Assembly (NCBI GenBank): GCA_905221605.1 | Contig: CAJNDS010002181.1 | Coordinates: forward strand, 531,001 to 595,000 | Direction: 5' to 3' | DNA length: 64,000 bases | Source of the DNA: Symbiodinium natans | Lineage: Eukaryota; Sar; Dinophyceae; Suessiales; Symbiodiniaceae | Part shown: positions 25,501-34,100 of the stretch, piece after piece | Position numbering within the stretch: position 1 is the first letter of the stretch | Layout: each line of letters starts with the position of its first letter | The notes under the pieces: model-generated | Database searches by the model: none | What the model was told of the DNA's origin: nothing | Seen by the model: only the letters and a program-made list of their open reading frames with translations | Program-made: the position numbers and the translations under genes

Positions 25501-25991
25501 CTCCAAAACACCTAAACCCTAAACGCTAAACCCTAAACCCTAAACCTTAAACCCTAAACCCTAAATTGTGTTTCGGCTTTCAGGATTCTTGGGTTTCTTT
25601 GCTTTCAGGATTTGTGGGTGAGGGCGGTTTTGAGGTTGAGGGTGCAGGATGTGCCCTACTAAGGGTTTAGGGTTTAGGGATTAAGTTTTAGGGTTTAGGA
25701 TTTAGGGTACGTACCTCACATTGTACTTAACATGTCACCACATCACCACATGTAGGTACTACTGCCTCAACCCGAAACTGCTATTTGCTTAAGAACCCCT
25801 AAAAGAACAAACATAAGAACCCCTAGATTACCCTGAAAAGGAAGCATATTTTTGAATTTTTTGGGGGATTCTTAAGCAATTACTAGAAAACCCCTGCCAA
25901 AACAAGAAAAACAAGCAACAAGGACGTCCAGATCCGAGCCAGGGACGTGGGCTCTGCGACGTCACCTCCCTCCTCCAGAGCCTTGCGCTTC
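399..25991 (-). CDS. DEAD-box RNA helicase, DBP2/DDX5-like, about 20 exons, 3' end outside window
   Basis: ATP-dependent RNA helicase of the DEAD-box class, expected to remodel RNA or RNP (splicing, ribosome assembly or transcription-coupled steps in DDX5/DBP2 relatives). Joined minus-strand exons show, in order, an acidic/basic N-terminal tail, the Q-motif region ([13 protein letters not shown]), motif I (AKTGSGKT), Ia (LAPTRELA), GG ([10 protein letters not shown]), Ib (VLVATPGR), II ([17 protein letters not shown]), III (here TATWPK), IV (VICFANTK), the HGDK segment and start of motif V (MFATD). SWPIA, MGFEPEI and TATWPK point to DBP2/DDX5 rather than eIF4A. Exon phases agree at nearly all joins; donors are 10 GC, 6 GT, 2 GA. 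One small exon between the motif IV exon (FANTKR) and the HGDK exon seems unaccounted for (about 9 residues), and motif VI lies beyond the left edge. An extra segment of about 19 residues (exon at 18.6 kb) precedes motif Ia. True start codon not found. Confidence 0.88.
1264..1327 (-). CDS. Helicase exon: ALHGDK segment
   Basis: Encodes [18 protein letters not shown], matching the IHGDKSQ block. Acceptor GTAAG|GAC. The donor is uncertain: a GC site after HGD or GTGAGT further on. Compared with DDX5, about nine residues between FANTKR and TFWG are missing, so a short upstream exon is probably unseen. Confidence 0.85.
1768..1841. mobile_element. Short TIR element, family 2 (ACTAACAGTCCT ends)
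   Basis: Ends ATACTAACAGTCCTT and AAGGACTGTTAGTAT form a perfect 15-bp inverted repeat around a short middle. Related copies at 20842-20920, 36186-36231, 36842-36921, 46024-46090 and a half copy at 48367-48403. Confidence 0.85.
2585..2975. repeat. AT-rich CAAGATTTTTT / TTCAAGATTGAAAA interspersed repeats
   Basis: Irregular runs built from CAAGATTTTTT and TTCAAGATTGAAAA, in abrupt compositional contrast to the GC-rich surroundings. The unit recurs near 6420-6465 (AAAATTCAAGATTGAAAAAG). Confidence 0.8.
3085..3215 (+). repeat. Palindrome block 1 (TGTCTG-TC-CAGACA family)
   Basis: Several copies of TGTCTGTCCAGACA or its variant TGCCTGTCCAGGCA in AT-rich DNA, spaced about 30-50 bases. Two are imperfect (TATATCCAGACA, TGCCTGTCCAAGCA). 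Confidence 0.8.
3607..4240 (-). repeat. 63-bp tandem array carrying GTCTGGACAGAC
   Basis: About twelve units, each with TGTCTGGACAGACA, then AAGTAGATGGGGTCAAGCTT and, in the inner copies, CTTCGAAGAAAAA. The palindrome here is in the opposite orientation to blocks 1 and 3. HindIII-like AAGCTT plus TTCGAA make a second small palindrome in each unit. The array is bordered on both sides by telomere-like tracts. Confidence 0.92.
4310..5060. repeat. 42-bp array with CACATGA-CA-TCATGTG core
   Basis: Units read TTTTTCACAGAAAGA then CACATGACATCATGTG then ACGT. The core is a 7-bp inverted repeat with a 2-base spacer. The centre (4600-4830) is degenerate but keeps GTCACATGAC and CACAG elements. Confidence 0.88.
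5193..5625. repeat. Telomere-like tract with a 160-bp internal duplication
   Basis: Runs of CCCTAAA change orientation to TTTAGGG/TTTAAGGG twice. A unique segment (ACGATACTACAATACAGGG, then TCGAGAAAGGTTGAGG) occurs at about 5309 and again at about 5469. Confidence 0.85.
5808..6141 (+). repeat. Palindrome block 3 (about 12 sites)
   Basis: About twelve sites of TGTCTG-TC-CAGACA, three of which are TGCCTG-TC-CAGGCA. Outer bases extend the arms in several copies. Spacing is irregular, so this is not a simple satellite. The last copy is a 28-base hairpin. Confidence 0.88.
6301..6358. repeat. (TA)n microsatellite
   Basis: TA-dinucleotide runs interrupted by CAGC and GTA. Similar TA tracts lie at about 3013-3030, 13060-13078, 26640-26755, 31617-31640 and 47080-47180. 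Confidence 0.85.
6590..8568. repeat. GC-rich 95-bp minisatellite, about 20 copies
   Basis: Each unit contains GGCGCGGTACTTAGGGGCCC, TGGACCCTTGCCG, a CGCGCGCGC run, GGCCGCGGGAAACGCTGGCA and GGCGCGACACAGGCGTCGTTT. A few copies carry internal deletions (7535-7760). A subtype with CGGGGCGCGGG and ACACATGCG dominates from about 7990 on. Long apparent open frames ([17 protein letters not shown] repeats) are by-products of the period. Confidence 0.95.
8568..9085. repeat. (CA)n / CAGA / CAGACACGGA microsatellite
   Basis: Compound array of ACAC, ACAGAC and GACACA units starting abruptly at the end of the 95-bp array and fading into CACTCACTC. Both strands read as artificial long frames of TH or VC repeats. 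Confidence 0.95.
9245..9318 (-). CDS. Helicase exon: motif IV (VICFANTK)
   Basis: Encodes [16 protein letters not shown] followed by VICFANTKR. Acceptor GGGAG|GAC; donor AGAG|GCCAAA (GC). The following intron is the largest in the window, about 7.9 kb. Confidence 0.93.
9500..9599 (-). CDS. Helicase exon: start of RecA domain 2
   Basis: Contains [18 protein letters not shown], matching the IGxxELSAN block of the family. Donor AAG|GACCTG is a GA site; GAC is repeated at the start of the next exon. Confidence 0.92.
9623..9773. mobile_element. Short TIR element, family 5
   Basis: Ends AAGTTACGTGGTCCCTTAAT and ATTAAGGGACCATGCAACT are imperfect inverted repeats. No open frame. Related copies at 11342-11458 and 22722-22842 share the ends and an inner TATACCCCTTATATACCC-like segment. 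Confidence 0.75.
10874..10896 (-). CDS. Helicase micro-exon of 23 nt
   Basis: Encodes AVRRIAEK between WPK and the next exon, matching EVRQLAED in DDX5. It is bounded by CACAG|GCC and AA|GTGCCC, in phase on both sides. Confidence 0.85.
11342..11458. mobile_element. Short TIR element, family 5
   Basis: Begins GTAGTTACATGGTCC and ends GGAGGTAAGGGACCATA; inner ACCCCTTATATACC is shared with the copy at 22.7 kb. Confidence 0.72.
11789..11836 (-). CDS. Helicase exon: motif III (TATWPK)
   Basis: Sixteen codons, [16 protein letters not shown]. Motif III reads TAT instead of the common SAT. Acceptor ACAG|GCG; donor AAG|GCCAGA (GC). Confidence 0.95.
12582..12722 (+). repeat. Long TTTAGGG tract in a helicase intron
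   Basis: About 18 nearly perfect heptamers, followed after an island by a second tract at 12813-12892. Confidence 0.95.
13411..13473 (-). CDS. Helicase exon: second half of motif II
   Basis: Encodes [21 protein letters not shown], nearly identical to the DDX5 class. Donor CAT|GCTCAG (GC); AGGC occurs at both intron ends on the 5' side. Confidence 0.95.
13803..13841 (-). CDS. Helicase exon: first half of motif II (DEA)
   Basis: Thirteen codons, [13 protein letters not shown]. The catalytic DEAD box is split by an intron: exon ends GATGAG, GC donor GCAAGG, and the next exon supplies A-D. Confidence 0.95.
14364..14460. repeat. (TA)n microsatellite with ACATATA phase marks
   Basis: TATATATATATA blocks separated by ACA, in a helicase intron. 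Confidence 0.92.
14755..14805 (-). CDS. Helicase exon: motif Ib (ATPGR)
   Basis: Encodes [17 protein letters not shown]. Acceptor CCCAG|GTG; donor GAG|GTGGGC. Confidence 0.95.
15517..15597 (-). CDS. Helicase exon: GG motif (FGGTPKGPQ)
   Basis: Twenty-seven codons, with [12 protein letters not shown] matching the YGGAPKGPQ block of DDX5/DBP2. Donor CAG|GCCGGG (GC). Confidence 0.93.
16635..16698 (-). CDS. Helicase exon: motif Ia (PTRELA)
   Basis: Encodes [19 protein letters not shown], the RNA-binding motif Ia. Acceptor GTCAG|G; donor CCG|GCCCGG (GC). Confidence 0.95.
18411..18475 (-). CDS. Helicase exon: segment leading into motif Ia
   Basis: Ends in ADPPVL, continuing as CLAPTREL across the intron. 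Acceptor TTTCAG|GC. Donor GTGCCTG is repeated exactly at the start of the next exon. Confidence 0.78.
18576..18632 (-). CDS. Helicase exon: charged insert before motif Ia
   Basis: Nineteen in-phase codons ([18 protein letters not shown]). DDX5-class proteins have a shorter link here, so this may be lineage-specific or skipped. Acceptor CCAG|CA lacks the usual G; donor GAG|GCGGAA. Confidence 0.55.
18663..18791. mobile_element. Short element, family 4 (GACCCAAGAG ... GGGTCCTA)
   Basis: Begins GACCCAAGAGTAATCTAGGAAT, carries GGGTACCC and GAATCCTAAA, ends GGGCCTACTCTAAGTCCTA. Related copies at about 13149-13353, 24246-24356, 26949-27052, 35762-35863, 41596-41702 and 62853-62970. Ends are weak inverted repeats. 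Confidence 0.65.
19382..19443 (-). CDS. Helicase exon: motif I (Walker A)
   Basis: Encodes [20 protein letters not shown], with catalytic GSGKT lysine and threonine. Acceptor GGCAG|GT; canonical donor AAG|GTAAGC. Confidence 0.95.
19976..20033 (-). CDS. Helicase exon: QSWP and start of motif I
   Basis: Encodes [20 protein letters not shown], completing the Q motif and starting Walker A. The 5' splice site reads ACAG|GATGGG, a GA donor. The split glycine codon continues as TSGK in the next exon. Confidence 0.93.
21183..21237 (-). CDS. Helicase exon: Q motif
   Basis: Encodes [18 protein letters not shown], the GFxxPTPIQ adenine-recognition motif with A-P-S in place of x-P-T. Donor CAG|GCCCCG (GC). 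Confidence 0.9.
21479..21624 (+). repeat. Paired poly-G runs with a 37-bp tandem duplication
   Basis: Two G-runs of about 20 bases; between them GTTAACAAGGGAGGGTTGGG and ATGAGAGTGTTT occur twice in tandem. Confidence 0.85.
22043..22095 (-). CDS. Helicase exon: upstream aromatic of the Q motif
   Basis: Encodes [18 protein letters not shown]; the SF before the Q motif matches the isolated aromatic residue that precedes GFxxPTPIQ in DEAD-box proteins. GC donor (CAG|GCAGCA); joins by splitting an AGG codon with the next exon. Confidence 0.8.
22340..22412 (+). repeat. TTTAGGG tract
   Basis: About ten perfect heptamers in the intron upstream of the helicase Q-motif exons. A CCCTAAA tract in the opposite orientation lies at 22917-22995. 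Confidence 0.95.
22722..22842. mobile_element. Short TIR element, family 5
   Basis: Begins GGTAGTTACATGGTC and ends GAGGTTGGGAACCACATG; very similar over its length to the copy at 11.3 kb. Confidence 0.72.
23010..23075 (-). CDS. Helicase exon: acidic N-terminal region
   Basis: Twenty-two codons, in phase at both ends ([14 protein letters not shown]...ELFE). Acceptor GAG|GCG, donor GAG|GTTGAG. Confidence 0.62.
24787..24875 (-). CDS. Helicase exon: charged N-terminal region
   Basis: Encodes a charged linker with [10 protein letters not shown] and [12 protein letters not shown]. Acceptor TTTAG|GA, donor GAG|GCAGAG (GC). No domain recognised; low complexity typical of DEAD-box N-termini. Confidence 0.6.
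25776..25890. mobile_element. Short TIR element, family 6
   Basis: Ends TTTGCTTAAGAACCCCTAAA and GGGGGATTCTTAAGCAATTA are inverted repeats. Half copies occur at about 2528-2560 and 9165-9186 (TTCCTAAGCAAGTAGTAG). Confidence 0.7.
25966..25991 (-). CDS. Helicase exon: basic N-terminal tail (KRKALEEG)
   Basis: Encodes KRKALEEG. Acceptor TCAG|G, donor GAG|GTGACG; the one-base overhang joins in phase to the next exon. Assignment to the helicase rests on phase and position only. Earlier exons of the tail were not securely found. Confidence 0.45.
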
Positions 25992-26948
25992 CTGAGGCAT
26001 TTAGGGCACCAGGGTTTGTCAGGTTTAGATGGGGAGGCTTAGGAGGTGTAGGGGTGTTGTGGTGTTGGGGGAAACTGGGCTTAGGGCTGTTGGGTTGGGT
26101 GGTGGCTTAGGGATTTGTGTGGGGCTTGGAATTGAATCTTCAACCCTTTGCAACCAACGTGAAGAGAGGCCACAAAAGCCTCCCCTAAAATCTGAACCCC
26201 AAACCCTACCCCCCTAGTCTTAGACTGTAAATTAAACCCTGCATGGGCCTTGACAAACCAGAACCTGAAACCATAAACCTGAAGCACCCTAAGAAATAAA
26301 CAGCCCAACTCCTGAAAGCCTCAAGCCACATCACTGCCCTGCTCCTTAACCCCTTAACCCTAAACCCTAAACCCCAAACCCTAAACCCTAAACCCTAAAC
26401 CCTAAACCCTGAACCCTGAACCCTGAACCCTGAAACCCTGAACCCTGAAACCCTAAACCCCAACCCCAAACCCCAAACCCCAGGGTGCCTGCTTACCATC
26501 CCCATGGTGGGCGACAAGATAAGGCTGCGCCGCTGCCGTTATATACGCCCCTTACAACGCCCGCAAAGGCCGTCATAAGCGCTATGAGAGCATTTAGCCC
26601 TATAAAAAACTTACAACCTATAAAAATAAATGAATGGCTACATATACATACATATATATATATGTATATGTATATATATATACACATATATCGATTGTGT
26701 ATATATATATACATACCTATCTATATGTAAATATGTATATGTATATATATATATGCCAACTAGCAGTGGCTCTTGGGGCTGGAGTGATGTTTTCTTCCGC
26801 AGAGCTCGAACTGCAATGGCTAAGCCAGGGTTTAGTTGGTTTAGGGGGTTTAAGGTTTAAGGTATGGGGTTGATTGGGGTTGAGGGTTTGGGGGCTTTGG
26901 GGTTTACAGGGCTCACAGCCCCAAGGTTAGAAGAGCTGAAGGGCTTTC

Positions 26949-27052
26949 ATAGACCCAGGAGCAACCTAGGAACCAAAAGGGTACCCTTTTTGGCTTCAAG
27001 GGGATTATAAGAGACCCAAAAAAAGGAAATAAGAGAGCACTCCGGGTCCTAG
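26949..27052. mobile_element. Short element, family 4
   Basis: AGACCCAGGAGCAACCTAGG at the left, GGTACCCTTTTTGGCTTCAA inside, CACTCCGGGTCCTAG at the right. Confidence 0.68.
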
Positions 27053-27850
27053 TTTAGCACTTCAGCAACAGCATGGCATGCCTGGTGCGCACGCACCGAG
27101 TTACCTTGCTCAGGCAGCTCAACATGCAGTTTAGGGTTTAGGGTTTTTGTTCTGTTCTCAACTGCCTTTTCCTGGCCTTTGAACTGCATACTTTGTGCAG
27201 GTTTGCCCTTGCCATGCATGCACAAGCTTCTTTGGCCAGTCAGGCGCACCCTAGGGGTCCATCTACCTTTGGTAGAATTTAATTGTCCCCTGAAGTGACT
27301 ACATAGGATAGGAACCCCTTAAGAGAAGCCCAAGTGTAGACTCTATTGGGTACATGGGCCCTTCGGGCGCACGGACATGTCTCGCACTATGAGGATCCCT
27401 CTTCTGAGAAGCCTCAATCTGCCCCAAGCCCAGAGATTGGGAACTCCTCTTCCTAACCCGTGTCAGGGCTGTAAGGCGTGAGCAAGGTTAGGGTTTCGGG
27501 CTTAGGGTTTAGGGGCCTAGGAGCTTCGGAATTTATAGTTAGCGCTGAGCCCAACAAGCTTTGGAGACATGCCCACATGCGGACAAGGGAGAGCAAGAGC
27601 ATTGAACCGAGGACACGGCTCCATTCCGCACAAGCAACAGCTGCTCTAGTCTCCAAAACCATATATGTTACTGAAAAACCAGCTTGCAAGCCAACATGTC
27701 CCGTCGATGCCCAGGCTCTGTTGGGCCAAACTACGATGTGGCAGCGCGCATCACAACGCAATCCGGTCCGTCAGCACCTCACGCAACGGTTTAGGGTTTA
27801 GGGGTTAGGGTTTAGGCTTTAGGGTTTAGGGTTTAGGATTAGGGTTAGGG
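27053..27850. other. Region without a supported gene
   Basis: Holds a CCCTAAA-poor stretch and overlapping open frames on both strands near 27480-27800 (up to 107 codons) with no recognisable motif. Nothing else supported. Confidence 0.5.
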
Positions 27851-28515
27851 AGCATTGACAAGGATGGGACTGGATGGCCCGCCGCAAGCTTCCCGAGCTG
27901 GGCTGCGTACGCGTACCTTCGGGTTCAGGGTTCATATAGTGCCTAAACCCTAAACCCTATACCCTAAACCATAAACCCTAAACCCTAAATCCTCAACCCT
28001 AAACCCTAATCCTAAACCCTACACCCCAAACCCCTAAACTCTACAAACCTCAACCCCCACTCCGCAAACTTCCCCCCAACATTCCGGCCTCTCGCGGGGG
28101 CGACCGAAAGTGCAGACCTTCCATGGACTGGGAGGGTTTTTGGGGGGTAAAGCCCACCCTGGAGTCCCTACGCTCTACATGGGTTGGGTTTAGGGTTTAG
28201 GGTTTAGGGTTTAGGGTTTAGGGTTTAGGGTTTAGGGTTTAGGGTTCAGGGTTCAGGGTTCAGGGTTGAGGGTTGAGGGTTTAGGATTTAGGGTTTGGGG
28301 TGTGGTGTGCTTAGGGTTTGGGGGTTTTGGACGGATTGGGGTGTAGGACCTTAATTTGCAAACCCCCAGGCCTTGGGTTTTGGGAGCTGGACACACCAAC
28401 ATAACAGAAAAAACCTGATGTTCTGGTTGTATACTTGGGTTTAGGGTTTAGGGTTTAGGGTTTGGGGTTTGGGGTTTGGGGTTTGGGGTTTGGGGTTTGG
28501 GGCAACGACCGATAC

Positions 28516-28632
28516 GCTGGTAGCTCAGTAGCCATATCACAACAAAGGCGCCTGGCTTGTTTTGGGTTGGTTGCTTTACAAGGGAACCCAGAAAGAAGAA
28601 AAATGGGGTACAGGGTAACACTGGCAGCCAAG
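28516..28632. mobile_element. TIR element, family 1, degenerate
   Basis: Ends CTGGTAGCTCAGTAGCCA and ACACTGGCAGCCAAG; shares GGGAACCCAGAA and AAAATGGGGTA with the other copies. Confidence 0.65.
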
Positions 28633-28869
28633 ATACCCGAAATCTCATCTTAACAGCCCTAAACCCTAACCCCAAACCCCGAACCCTAAATACTAAACCT
28701 ACTAGGACTGGCCGGGCCACCGCCCCGTAATCTGAAGAGCCTACAGACTTTCGAGCTCCGCATCTGCCGCCCTAAACCTAGACCCTAGACCCTACACCCT
28801 AAACCCACCCTAAACCCTAAACCCTAAACCCTAAGCCCTCAACCCTCAACCCTACCCCCTAAACCCTAC

Positions 28870-28985
28870 TGAGGCCCTACTGCGAAGTCAAATCCCATCG
28901 CCCCGGCACCCCCGACATTCTCAATTCGTGGCCCAGCCGCTCGAGCAACTGCTGACGCTCCCCCCTGGCGCCTAGCAGAGTTTGG
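28870..28985 (-). CDS. Unassigned coding-like exon (ERQQLLERLGHELRM)
   Basis: Minus-strand frame reads ARGERQQLLERLGHELRM then SGVPGRWDLTSQ, a coiled-coil-like helix. It could be the C-terminal part of gene C or the N-terminal part of the helicase. Nearby coding-like islands: 29437-29490 (EPQPQGPSTAKAEAQTLQ), 28092-28180 (VGFTPQKPSQSMEGLHF), 27850-27905 (YAYAAQLGKLAAGHP). Confidence 0.4.
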
Positions 28986-29506
28986 GCGGGTTTTAGGGTT
29001 TCGGGTTTAGGGTTTAGAGTTAATGGTTCCGGGCTTAGGTTTAGAGTTATGGGCTTGGGGCTGGCAAAGCAGCCTACACCCTAAAGTCGAAAGCCGAAAC
29101 CCCACCAGCGCAACCCCCAGCTACATCAGTTATTCTCGAAGTACCTGCCCTTAAGGGCCCTGTAGCCTCCCATAAGGGTAGTTCGGGGCAGGTCTAGGCA
29201 AACCCTCATAGCCTGTAGCCCTGGTCTTGGAACCTGCATCATAGGGATTAGAGCTGCTACAGGCTGTTAGGTTTAGAGTTGAAGGTGAAGGGTTCATAAG
29301 GCTTGGGGGTTCATAAGGTTGAGGGTCAGAGTTTGGGGTTAGTTTACAGGGGCCCACACCCTGTAGCTCTAAACCCTAAACCCTAAACCCTAAACCCTAA
29401 ACCCTAAACCCTAAACCCTAATCCCTAAGTGCTCCGAGCTTTGCAGGGTTTGTGCTTCGGCCTTGGCTGTACTGGGGCCCTGGGGCTGAGGCTCTTAAGC
29501 TCAGGG

Positions 29507-29620
29507 TTATAGGGTGATAGTTATAGGGTTATAGGGTTATAGGGTTATAGGGTTATAGGGTTATAGGGTTATAGGGTTATAGGGTTATAGGGTTATAGGG
29601 TTATAGGGTTATAGTTATAG
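29507..29620 (+). repeat. Homogenised 8-bp telomere variant (ATAGGGTT)n
   Basis: About thirteen tandem copies of an 8-mer derived from the telomere heptamer by one inserted base. Confidence 0.95.
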
Positions 29621-31023
29621 GGCTTGGGGACCTGGGGGTTTCAAGACAATGCACCGCAATGAACCCCACAGCGCAACAAGTAGCAAGGCCTGAACGCAAC
29701 ATGTGCTACGCTATGAATTTGCTGCATGTGATATAGAGAATATGCTTAAACCCTGCAAACCCTAGAAACCCTAAACCGACATTTGTTACAGTCAAACTTA
29801 TTATACACAATTATATACACATTATGTATACATACTGGCCATTTAAGGGTTTGTATGCTGCTGAGATCGAGGGTTTAGGGCTTAGGGTTTAGGGGTCAGG
29901 GTGATTTGGTTCGGGGTCGTCGGTTTTGAAGACTTCAGAGCTGGAGGGTTGCTACCTGGAGGTTCATGGGAACTTACTAAGTGGGCTTACAAGTACCTTC
30001 AGCAGGGTTATAAAGTTGTAACCCTGCTTTCCCTACTTGTAGCCCTACTTCTAGGTACTCATGAACCGCCCAGTCGGGTTTCAGTGTTCTTGCCTTTCCG
30101 ATCTTTCGCACTGCCGGCGGGCGTGCGCCATCCCTTTGGGAGGTCGCATGCGCCGAAGCAAGTCAGACCGTGGTTCAAAGAAGCTGGAGAGGGACTTCTC
30201 CAAGCCCATATAGACCCAAAGTCAGACCTAGAGACAACTTTATGCCCTTCAACAACAAGAACATGTGCCTTAAGTTTCGAGCGTGCTTACCCGTACTTCA
30301 GGTATAAGGTTCCTCGGATCCAGGTATCCCCTACAAGCCCTATGAAGCCTACGTCTTTTCAAAAAAAACCACAGGAGACTCACAAGTGAGCATCACACCC
30401 GCCCCTCAGCCAAGAGGAAAGCCAGAAGCTCCTCCTGGCAGCAAGAGACGACCCTGATCCCACGGGCGCAACATTGTGGGCTTAGGCTTATTATGGGTTT
30501 ATATAGGTTTTAGGGGTTTTTAGGGGTTTATAAAACCCTAAAGCCCGAAACTCTGGTGGGCGTTGGGTTTAGTCAGGGGCCTGGATTTCATGGTTACTTC
30601 TGGGGTAGGGTTACATGGTTACAACCATCGTTGCCCGAGCCAGAATCCTACTTGTAGGCACCCCCTGAACCTCCAAGTACTGTAAAACCCTAAATCCTTA
30701 CTAACCCTAAGCTCTACAGCCTGAACCCTGAACCCCTACACCCTGAACCCTAAACAAGCCCTAATTTGCCAATGCCCGCATCTTTTTGGGTTTAGGGTTT
30801 AGGGCTGCTTTTTTGGTTCAAGGCAAAACCCTAACCCCCCCCCCCCCCCCCAAAAAAAAAATAAAAGCCGGGAGAGTGTGGTCTTTGGGACCAACAAACC
30901 ACGCCCAGCAGCCAAGGATTAAAAAAGCGTGCGCTTTGCTGCTTGGATAAGGGCACCACTGGGCATCCTAGCCCTGTAGGGGCCTGAGGGTTTAGGGTTT
31001 AGGTGTTAGGGTTTAGGGTTTAC

Positions 31024-31131
31024 GCAAAGGCACAAGCCCTGGGGAGAACTTTTCTTCCCGTTCTCCAAGGCCTTCGCCGCGGAGGAACGCTCCGTCAGAC
31101 CGCGGTTCACGTGCTCCAGCTTGACAGTGTC
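31024..31131 (-). CDS. Gene C exon: C-terminal polar segment
   Basis: DTVKLEHVNRGLTERSSAAK, then ALENGKKSSPQ. Phase fits the ankyrin exon upstream. No stop in frame; the gene may continue to the islands at 29.4 or 28.9 kb. Confidence 0.6.
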
Positions 31132-34100
31132 CTACCCCAACTAGGATTTCTAAACCCTAAACCCTAAATCCTCAACCCTGCCCTTAAAAACGCTCAGAAA
31201 AGTATTCCTGAATATGATCCTCTTAAACCCAAGAATAAAAAATATACATGTCCCAAGGGCCTGCACCTACCCCAACCACCCCAAATCAAAACCTAACGCG
31301 ACATCTCACACGGTTCATAGGTAGCACAGTTTCTGTAAGGATTGGGTCGGAGTGGCTGATGGTCTCTTTTGCTGACTTTGCCAAATGGGCGTTACTCGGC
31401 GCAACGAGTCTACGAGACTCGATTCCTAGAAATGAGCGCAAAGCATCTAAACAAACGTTTAGGGCATCATCAAGACATGTTATGAGAGTCTGTAGAGGAG
31501 TTTGAGTGTCGCGGAATGTGGCAAGAATCCCTAGCCCCTAAGCCCCTGAGCCCCTCCGTGCCTCAGACATCAGCAGCTCGGCGGGCGTCTTCCCTTGCCT
31601 AGCTTTGCCAGAAACCTATATATATATACATACATATGTACTGTTTGAAACTTTTAACTAAAACCTTTCACCCTAAACTCCAAAGGGCAAAGGACAAAAA
31701 ACTGCTATACTGAGGGAATCCCAGCTGCAGTGAACCTGCCGTGGCTTTCGCCGCCACGTCTGCAGCGGCCGCGACCAGGCGTCGGGCGAGCGCAGCGCTT
31801 CCGTTCCACCTCAGAGGTCTCTTCTTCTTTGATTTAGGGTTGGGTTTAGGGTTTAGGGATTAGGGAGTAGGGTTTAGGTTTTAGGGTTTAGGGTTTAGGG
31901 TTTAGCGGGGAGGGGGACTTGAGGCAGAGTGTAGACTTGGAGGTTCAGGGCACTTATATCCCAACCATAAGTGTAGTAAAAAACCCACTTATAAGCCCGT
32001 TAAGTACCCTAATTGGGTTATTAAAGAAGCCAGAAGAGAGGTTTGGGGTTTCTAGGGTTTAGGGTTTTCAGGGACCCTCCCCAACAACTTTTCCCAGCTT
32101 GACTCAGGGGGTCCAAAATAATCCTCTGCCCCAGACATCTCTAACATTTATTGCCTCGTATACCCTCTCAAGGAAACAGCAATAAGAACTAATCACCCTA
32201 AAGCCCCGAGACAGCGAACCCTAAAAACCAAGCTACAACCCTAAAGCCCTACACCGCTTAAACCCTCAATCAAACACTTGGTAGCCCAGTAACCATCTTC
32301 CAATAAGGGCACCTTCTTGTGTGGCTGGCTACTTTACAGGGGAACCCAGAACCAATAAAAAATGGTACCGGGGTACCACTGGGGTACCAAAAATAACCCG
32401 TAATATAGGGGTCGGAATAATTGCAAATTGCTACTAGTATTCCCTCAGGGTCCCTGAAAAATTATACCAAAACCCCATTCCAATTATTCAGGCCCCAACA
32501 CTAAATTAGAGCTGGAGACATCCCGAAGACCGATCTTCCCCAACACTGGACCTCAAGAACCCACATCTCTACTTGGAGGTTCACGGTACCTAGTAATTAA
32601 CCCAATTACAGCTGTGCTGTTAGCCCAACTATGACCCTAGTAGGGTACTCAAGGGGCTTACAAGTGGGTTGTAACTACACTTGTAATTGGGCTATAAGTA
32701 CCCTGAACCACCAAGTAGAGGTTTTACCTTGGACCCTTCAGGTTCTACCCTTGGGTTTCACTAAGGTCGTATAAGGGCCATGTGAGCAGTATATTAAGGG
32801 AAACCTTTAGGGGTAGAACCTCAGGGGTACGAGTCTGAATCCCTTGAGCATCCGACTCTCTTGGCAGGTGGCCTAATAGTCCTGCGCGGGGTCTTACCAT
32901 CAGAACTTTCAGAAACGTAAACGTAGGTCAAGTAGGCCAAAACCCAAAAGCCTTAAACGATTACAAGCCTTGAGCCCTAAAGCCCCAAAGCCGAAATGAC
33001 CCTAAACCCTAAACCCTAAACCCTAAACCCTACACCCTAAACCCCACTGTGCCGACTGGCGACTGACAAATGGCGTGCAGTGCTGTGCGTCCCAACGCAT
33101 CTGGCAGATTGGGGTCCGCCTTTGCTGTTTTTTCGGGCTTGAAGATTCAGGGCTCTGAGGGTTAAGGGCAGTTAAGGGGCTTAAGGACTTAATGGGGTTT
33201 AAGAGGGTTGAAGAGGGTCACGTAGGGCCTAAGAGGGTTGAGTAGGTCTAGTAGGGTTGACAAACGAAGGCTTGAAAGGGCGAAAGACTTAAGAGGGTCG
33301 AGGCTTAGGTCGTTTTAGGGTTTCGGGTTTAGGGTTTAGGGTTTGGGGTCACCGGGTTATGTTGGTTAGACCGGCTTTCGAGGAGAAACGTATAGGTGCA
33401 ATGTGGCTTGTAGGTTGCATTTTGGTGTTGTCGCGGGTTGCATGCGTAGTTGCAGGGTTTAGGGCATGTTCTTACAGGTTGCAAAGGGAGGGGCCCGCTC
33501 CGTAAAGCTGTAAAGCTAAAGAACTTGTAACCTAAGGTATATGAAGTGTAAGCCAGCTTGACGCAACTTTGCTTCTAGTTATGACTAGGTGGCCTTCTCT
33601 GTAGACCTCAAAGTACAGTGATCTTTAAGTATATACCCACCACATTGGTCAGAATTAGCGAATTTCTATCAGGAACCCGGTATAAATTGTCCGAAAACGA
33701 TACTAAACGCCCTACACTCTTTCTAGGTTGGTCCCGAACATACCCTTCGAAGAATATTCCTACATAGGGTCCTCTTTAACCCAAGACAGGCAAACATGGT
33801 GTCTCCCAAGTGCCTGCCCAGTTTAAGGTGGTAGAGATTCATTCTGCGTTCAAGAAGCCCGTGCCCGCAGGAGCATCTCCAAAATCACCGGCCGCTGTGC
33901 CACGTCCTGCCGGCTTGTGCTTTAAATCCCACCCCATAACCCCGGAAATGCCCTAAGCCCCTACATTAGCTGAGGGGCTTAAGGCTTCGGGGTTGCTAAG
34001 CAGTACCCTAAGCCCCTGAGTTTGCCCCAGATACCCTCAGCCCTTAGCCGAATCAGACATGGGCACCTTCAACCCTAATTCTGAACCCTAAAACCCAAAG

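Noticed and set aside
29901-30389. 162-codon plus-strand frame
   Set aside because: Runs through a family 3 element and telomere-like repeat; composition not gene-like.
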